NCBI GenBank assembly: GCA_900553025.1
Contig: USBT01000028.1
Coordinates: 1-15,680, forward strand
DNA: 15,680 nucleotides
Source: an uncultured Eubacteriales bacterium
GTDB taxonomy: Bacteria > Bacillota > Clostridia > Peptostreptococcales > Anaerovoracaceae
Reading direction: 5' to 3'
Positions 14,146 to 15,680 of the stretch are shown in pieces. The notes beneath the pieces are model-generated. The model did not search any database. It was not told where the DNA came from and saw nothing but the letters and a program-made list of their open reading frames with translations. The number at the start of each line of letters is the position of its first letter. Position 1 is the stretch's first letter. The translations under genes were made by a program, and so were the position numbers.

Positions 14146-15053
14146 TAAATTTTTCTCCCATCTGGAATTAAAACTGTAATACCCTCATTAATATTTTTTA
14201 TTTTTATAAGCTCGGAGCCTTTTTGGAATTCACCATCTAGCGTCCAATTCATCTCAGAATCACATTCAATTTCAATCCTTTTTGCGTCAAAAAATTCAAT
14301 GAGTGAGTTCTCTTTAAATCTACCCAGTCTAAGGCTGACAAGAACGGAATTTAATTCTATAGGATTTGAGGGATATTTTATGAGCAACACTTCGAATACA
14401 CCGTCTGATAAATCAACAAGTTCTTCATCCAAAGTCAATATTCCCGCAACAGAAGTCGTATTGCATATTGCACCAAATATGAAATCCCCTTCAATATTTT
14501 TGCTATCGGTGCTCATTTTTACATGCCATGGCTTCATATTGCCAAGCTCAGCCACTCCACTAAGAACATATGCAAAATGTCCTAGAACGTTCTTCATGCT
14601 CTGTGGCGTCGAATATGAAACACCTGTAAATGCACCAAAGGAGGCTATATAACTGAAATATCTTCCATTAAAATCGCCTATGTCCACTTTTTTAGGTACA
14701 CTATTTGAAATGCTAAGTGCGGCAAGAGGCATGTATGTCGAAAGTCCAAGGGTGTCGGCAAAATCATTGGTACTTCCAGCTGGAATATATCCTATAGGTA
14801 TATCTTTTCCTGAGTCTTTTATGCCAGAAACAACCTCATTATATGTTCCATCCCCTCCTATCGCGACAACAACATCATATTTCCCCGACAAAGCCGCTTC
14901 ATTAGCAAAATCCTTTGCATCGCCTGATTTTTCTGTAAGTCTTGATGTGCACTCATAACCACCAGTTTGTAAATTCTGTATTATGCTAAGAAAAAATCTT
15001 TCTGCCTGACTTTTGCCAGCAGTCGGATTAACTATTATATATGCCTTTTTCAT
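14145..15053 (-). CDS. YegS/DgkB-type diacylglycerol/lipid kinase
   Basis: 302 residues, standard length for soluble bacterial lipid kinases of the DAGK catalytic family. These phosphorylate diacylglycerol or related lipids with ATP at the membrane surface. Visible signatures are NPTAGK near the N-terminus (9-14), the nucleotide-binding GGDGTYNEV (66-74), PAGSTNDFA (91-99) and a late DGE (273-275) typical of the C-terminal beta-sandwich. AGAAGGAAG precedes the ATG at 15053. It lies 47 nt downstream of the ligase gene with no terminator between them, and overlaps the PAP2 gene by one base, so the three form an envelope operon. DgkB-like phosphatidate recycling is the likeliest role; phosphorylation of another lipid or sphingoid base cannot be excluded. 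Confidence 0.93.
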   Translation of the reverse strand: MKKAYIIVNPTAGKSQAERFFLSIIQNLQTGGYECTSRLTEKSGDAKDFANEAALSGKYDVVVAIGGDGTYNEVVSGIKDSGKDIPIGYIPAGSTNDFADTLGLSTYMPLAALSISNSVPKKVDIGDFNGRYFSYIASFGAFTGVSYSTPQSMKNVLGHFAYVLSGVAELGNMKPWHVKMSTDSKNIEGDFIFGAICNTTSVAGILTLDEELVDLSDGVFEVLLIKYPSNPIELNSVLVSLRLGRFKENSLIEFFDAKRIEIECDSEMNWTLDGEFQKGSELIKIKNINEGITVLIPDGRKI

Positions 15054-15100
15054 TGAAATTTTCTTCCTTCTATTCTTTTGTTGCCCTATATATGCTGCTA

Positions 15101-15680
15101 TTATTTTGCTAATTCTATCAATTTATCTAAAAGTTCGGGATATGTTATTCCCATAGACTCTGCCATCTTTGGAAACCTACTAACGTCTGTTAGGCCTGGA
15201 ATCGTATTGATTTCGTTGAATAGGATTTCTTGCTTTGAAATTTGGTTTTTCACCTCTCCATGTGTTCCACTATTATGATTCAAGTTCCTAATGAATATGT
15301 CAACTCTAGCATATCCCTCACAGCATAGTGCTCTGTATACCTTCATAGCGGTGTTTTGTACATCTTTTACAAGGTCATCGTCAATTCTAGCAGGAAGGTG
15401 AATCTTTGACTTGAGCTGGCTGTATTTTTCACCGTAATCAAACCAATCGACAAATAACTCTATCTCATCTACAGGGCTTACTGAAAGATCATCGTTACCA
15501 ATAACAGCACAACCAACTTCAAAGCCTTCAATATTTTCTTCACAAATTACTTGATTATCAAACTTAAATGCTTCCTCTATTGCAGGAATTAATTCCTTTT
15601 CATCGTGAACCTTTGTCATTCCCAGCGAAGATCCAGCCTTGATAGGTTTTACAAACAGCGGAAATCCCAATTTTAGTATA
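15101..15680 (-). CDS. ddl: D-Ala-D-Ala ligase family (VanG/VanC-like features), N-terminus outside window
   Basis: The last 193 residues of an ATP-grasp ligase that joins D-Ala to a second D-residue for peptidoglycan precursors; full enzymes have about 350. Visible are the ATP-grasp lysine LFVKP, the glycine-rich loop AGSSLGM, EGFEVGCAVIGN, the omega-loop segment FDYGEKY, ARVDIF, and the metal/phosphate motif FNEINTIPG. The sequence closest in my memory is the VanG/VanC group rather than ordinary DdlB. In TDVSRFP an Arg occupies the subsite that is Leu in DdlB and Arg in the D-Ser ligases VanC and VanG, whereas the omega-loop Tyr of the D-Ala enzymes (Phe in VanC and VanG) is kept. An unusual insertion of about 15 polar residues (RNLNHNSGTHGEVKNQ region) precedes EILFNEIN. 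Acceptor specificity is therefore open. It heads the visible envelope operon. Confidence 0.9.
   Translation of the reverse strand, partial: ILKLGFPLFVKPIKAGSSLGMTKVHDEKELIPAIEEAFKFDNQVICEENIEGFEVGCAVIGNDDLSVSPVDEIELFVDWFDYGEKYSQLKSKIHLPARIDDDLVKDVQNTAMKVYRALCCEGYARVDIFIRNLNHNSGTHGEVKNQISKQEILFNEINTIPGLTDVSRFPKMAESMGITYPELLDKLIELAK

Overview
The window comes from a low-GC, Gram-positive anaerobe, most likely a member of the Clostridia. Evidence for this: AT-rich DNA, strong AGGAGG-type ribosome sites, sigma-A type promoters, a sortase-style surface anchor, a LysM/G5/NlpC-P60 wall hydrolase, and a Re-type citrate synthase, which is an anaerobe hallmark. The exact family is an inference I cannot settle. 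Every gene lies on the minus strand, so transcription runs from right (15680) to left (1).

Right part (12107-15680) is a cell-envelope block. It starts with the C-terminal half of a D-Ala-D-Ala-ligase-family enzyme. A YegS/DgkB-type lipid kinase and a PAP2-family membrane phosphatase follow in a tight operon (47-nt gap, then a 1-nt overlap). A LysM-G5-NlpC/P60 peptidoglycan hydrolase has its own strong promoter and a downstream hairpin.

The middle (7979-11825) is a single regulated unit: sigma-A promoter, cobalamin (B12) riboswitch, intrinsic terminator, and then a 1146-residue wall-anchored protein. That protein carries two GLUG-type repeat modules around a DUF4430 (transcobalamin-C-terminal-like) domain. 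A terminator ends the unit. The combination suggests a surface corrinoid-capture protein.

Next (6415-7850) is an AAA/DUF4143 ATPase. Its promoter is fitted exactly between two related inverted repeats, which looks like an operator pair. An unexplained, less AT-rich stretch of about 130 nt lies just upstream.

Left part (1-6331) is an incomplete-TCA / C4-dicarboxylate cluster: malic enzyme, class II fumarase, then a promoter with a perfect 18-bp palindrome over its -10 box, Re-citrate synthase, a FadR/FCD-type GntR regulator (ATGA overlap) and aconitase (cut by the window edge). Together these link fumarate, malate, pyruvate and oxaloacetate and make citrate and isocitrate, presumably for glutamate synthesis. 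The GntR protein probably controls its own operon through the palindrome. The leaders of citrate synthase and aconitase both carry duplicated ribosome-site modules, and the aconitase leader adds three TTAGTCTRA elements.

No tRNA, rRNA, CRISPR array, complete insertion sequence or plus-strand gene was found.
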